Of a stretch of 64,000 nucleotides of DNA, positions 62,546 to 64,000 are shown one piece after another. Position numbers and translations under genes: made by a program. The stretch is from Streptomyces pristinaespiralis (lineage in GTDB: Bacteria > Actinomycetota > Actinomycetes > Streptomycetales > Streptomycetaceae), in the NCBI RefSeq assembly GCF_001278075.1, contig NZ_CP011340.1, forward strand, positions 434,001 through 498,000, given 5' to 3'. The notes beneath the pieces are model-generated. The model searched no databases, was not told the origin of the DNA, and saw only the letters and a list, made by a program, of their open reading frames with translations. Positions within the stretch are counted from its first letter, which is position 1, and every line of letters starts with the position of its first letter.

Positions 62546-64000
62546 TCAGTCCTTGATCTCGCAGATGGTGGCGCCGGAGGTGAGGGAGGCGCCGACCTCG
62601 GCCGCGAGGCCCTTGACGGTGCCGGAGCGGTGCGCGTTGAGCGGCTGCTCCATCTTCATGGCCTCCAGGACGACGATGAGGTCGCCCTCCTTGACCTCCT
62701 GGCCCTCCTCGACGGCGACCTTGACGATGGTGCCCTGCATCGGGGAGGCGAGGGTGTCGCCGGACGCGGCCGACGACGACTTCTTCGCCGCGCGGCGCTT
62801 GGGCTTGGCGCCGGCGGCCAGGCCGGTGCGCGCCAGGGTCATGCCGAGCGAGGACGGCAGCGACACCTCGAGGCGCTTGCCGCCGACCTCGACCACGATG
62901 GTCTCGCGGCCGGCCTCGTCCTCCTCGGTGTCCCCGGGGACGGTGAACGGCTTGATGTCGTTGACGAACTCGGTCTCGATCCACCGGGTATGGACCCGGA
63001 AGGGGTCCGCGGTGAACGCCGGGTCGGCGACGACGGCACGGTGGAAGGGGATGGCGGTGGCCATGCCCTCGACCTCGAACTCCGCCAGCGCGCGGGCCGC
63101 GCGCTGCAGTGCCTGCTCGCGGGTGGCGCCGGTGACGATCAGCTTGGCGAGGAGGGAGTCCCAGGCCGGGCCGATGACCGAGCCGGACTCGACGCCGGCG
63201 TCGAGGCGGACGCCGGGCCCGGTGGGCGCGTTGAAGGCGGTGACGGTGCCGGGGGCGGGGAGGAAGCCCCGGCCCGGGTCCTCGCCGTTGATGCGGAACT
63301 CGAAGGAGTGGCCGCGCACGGCGGGGTCGTCGTAGCCCAGTTCCTCGCCGTCGGCGATGCGGAACATCTCGCGGACGAGGTCGATGCCGGTGACTTCTTC
63401 GGTGACCGGGTGCTCGACCTGGAGGCGGGTGTTGACCTCGAGGAAGGAGATGGTGCCGTCGGTGCCGACGAGGAACTCGACGGTGCCGGCGCCGACGTAG
63501 CCGGCTTCCTTGAGGATGGCCTTGGAGGCCCGGTACAGCTCCGCGTTCTGGGCCTCGGACAGGAACGGCGCCGGGGCCTCCTCGACCAGCTTCTGGTGGC
63601 GGCGCTGGAGCGAGCAGTCACGGGTGGAGACGACGACCACGTTGCCGTGGGTGTCGGCCAGGCACTGGGTCTCGACGTGGCGCGGCTTGTCGAGGTAACG
63701 CTCGACGAAGCATTCGCCGCGGCCGAAGGCGGCGACGGCCTCGCGCACTGCGGAGTCGTACAGCTCCGGCACCTCTTCGAGCGTGCGGGCGACCTTCAGG
63801 CCACGACCGCCACCGCCGAAGGCGGCCTTGATCGCGATCGGCAGGCCGTGCTCCTTGGCGAACGCGACGACCTCGTCGGCCCCCGAGACCGGGTCGGGCG
63901 TGCCCGCGACCAGCGGGGCGCCGGCGCGCTGGGCGATGTGACGGGCGGCGACCTTGTCACCGAGGTCGCGGATGGCCTGCGGCGGCGGGCCGATCCAGGT
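62546..64000 (-). CDS. acyl-CoA carboxylase alpha subunit (biotin carboxylase + BCCP), 5' end outside
   Basis: 484 residues are present; the gene enters from the right edge ([25 protein letters not shown]). Biotin carboxylase features: ATP-grasp glycine loop [55 protein letters not shown]. After a linker with [13 protein letters not shown], a biotinyl domain closes the chain with biotin lysine in EAMKMEQPL. This is the actinobacterial AccA-type alpha subunit (about 590 residues when full) that carboxylates its own biotin and serves acetyl-/propionyl-CoA carboxylase beta subunits, making malonyl- and methylmalonyl-CoA. Core gene. Confidence 0.95.
   Translation of the reverse strand, partial: TWIGPPPQAIRDLGDKVAARHIAQRAGAPLVAGTPDPVSGADEVVAFAKEHGLPIAIKAAFGGGGRGLKVARTLEEVPELYDSAVREAVAAFGRGECFVERYLDKPRHVETQCLADTHGNVVVVSTRDCSLQRRHQKLVEEAPAPFLSEAQNAELYRASKAILKEAGYVGAGTVEFLVGTDGTISFLEVNTRLQVEHPVTEEVTGIDLVREMFRIADGEELGYDDPAVRGHSFEFRINGEDPGRGFLPAPGTVTAFNAPTGPGVRLDAGVESGSVIGPAWDSLLAKLIVTGATREQALQRAARALAEFEVEGMATAIPFHRAVVADPAFTADPFRVHTRWIETEFVNDIKPFTVPGDTEEDEAGRETIVVEVGGKRLEVSLPSSLGMTLARTGLAAGAKPKRRAAKKSSSAASGDTLASPMQGTIVKVAVEEGQEVKEGDLIVVLEAMKMEQPLNAHRSGTVKGLAAEVGASLTSGATICEIKD

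Overview
The window is chromosomal DNA from a high-GC actinomycete, almost certainly a Streptomyces. Codon third positions are dominated by G/C, GTG starts are common, and GGAGG-type ribosome sites precede most starts. The families are typical of the genus: SpoIIE-type phosphatases, a Ser/Thr kinase with an extracellular sensor, secreted alpha-lytic-type protease, AA10 monooxygenase, class E/F sortase, DUF2382/PRC stress protein, LacI repressors with GAGCGCTC operators, and a graspetide pair. Roughly 50 intact genes, several gene remnants, and about two dozen hairpins, operators or repeats can be supported. No tRNA, rRNA, CRISPR array, intact insertion sequence or prophage was seen.

Left part (0-20 kb): small metabolic genes (VOC protein, amino-acid permease, aldo/keto reductase behind a MerR-type long-spacer promoter, DUF427, secreted CAP protein); a tandem pair of secreted I36-like inhibitors, the first frameshifted; DUF1992; a two-gene graspetide (ATP-grasp RiPP) locus at 8.9-10.1 kb; a glycerol-phosphate/lipid locus (glpD-TetR divergent from an alkyl-DHAP-synthase-like FAD enzyme and a DagK-like lipid kinase) at 10.9-15.7 kb; FUSC transporter, VOC, DUF899, AraC and a lipoprotein-type sortase.

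Middle (20-45 kb): large catalase, SDR, SpoIIE phosphatase, Orn/Lys/Arg decarboxylase, LLM oxidoreductase, a TetR-VOC operon with a palindromic operator, a PRC/DUF2382 stress protein with a sigma-B-like promoter, a hypothetical protein with downstream 18-bp repeats, galM-LacI, a flavin monooxygenase, a secreted serine protease divergent from a Ser/Thr kinase and its translationally coupled membrane partner, and a LacI-controlled secreted beta-helix/discoidin protein. The same GAGAGCGCTCTC palindrome stands before the beta-helix gene and between the protease and kinase, suggesting a small LacI regulon.

Right part (45-64 kb): a decayed SpoIIE tail next to a 13-bp triple repeat, a DUF6056 membrane protein overlapping tail-to-tail with a GtrB-like glycosyltransferase, a membrane-anchored AA10 monooxygenase, an exonuclease-family membrane protein, a TetR/SDR/SDR/SnoaL operon with a candidate operator, and a secreted FG-GAP protein. 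At 56.3-59.3 kb lies a scar: two convergent genes that have lost their ends and run into each other, a frameshifted gene, an orphan terminator and a truncated TcmP-like gene. Beyond it are a Zn-ribbon/OB-fold protein, a five-domain SpoIIE sensor phosphatase, a near-perfect 24-bp bidirectional terminator, and the 3' part of a core acyl-CoA carboxylase alpha subunit that runs off the window.
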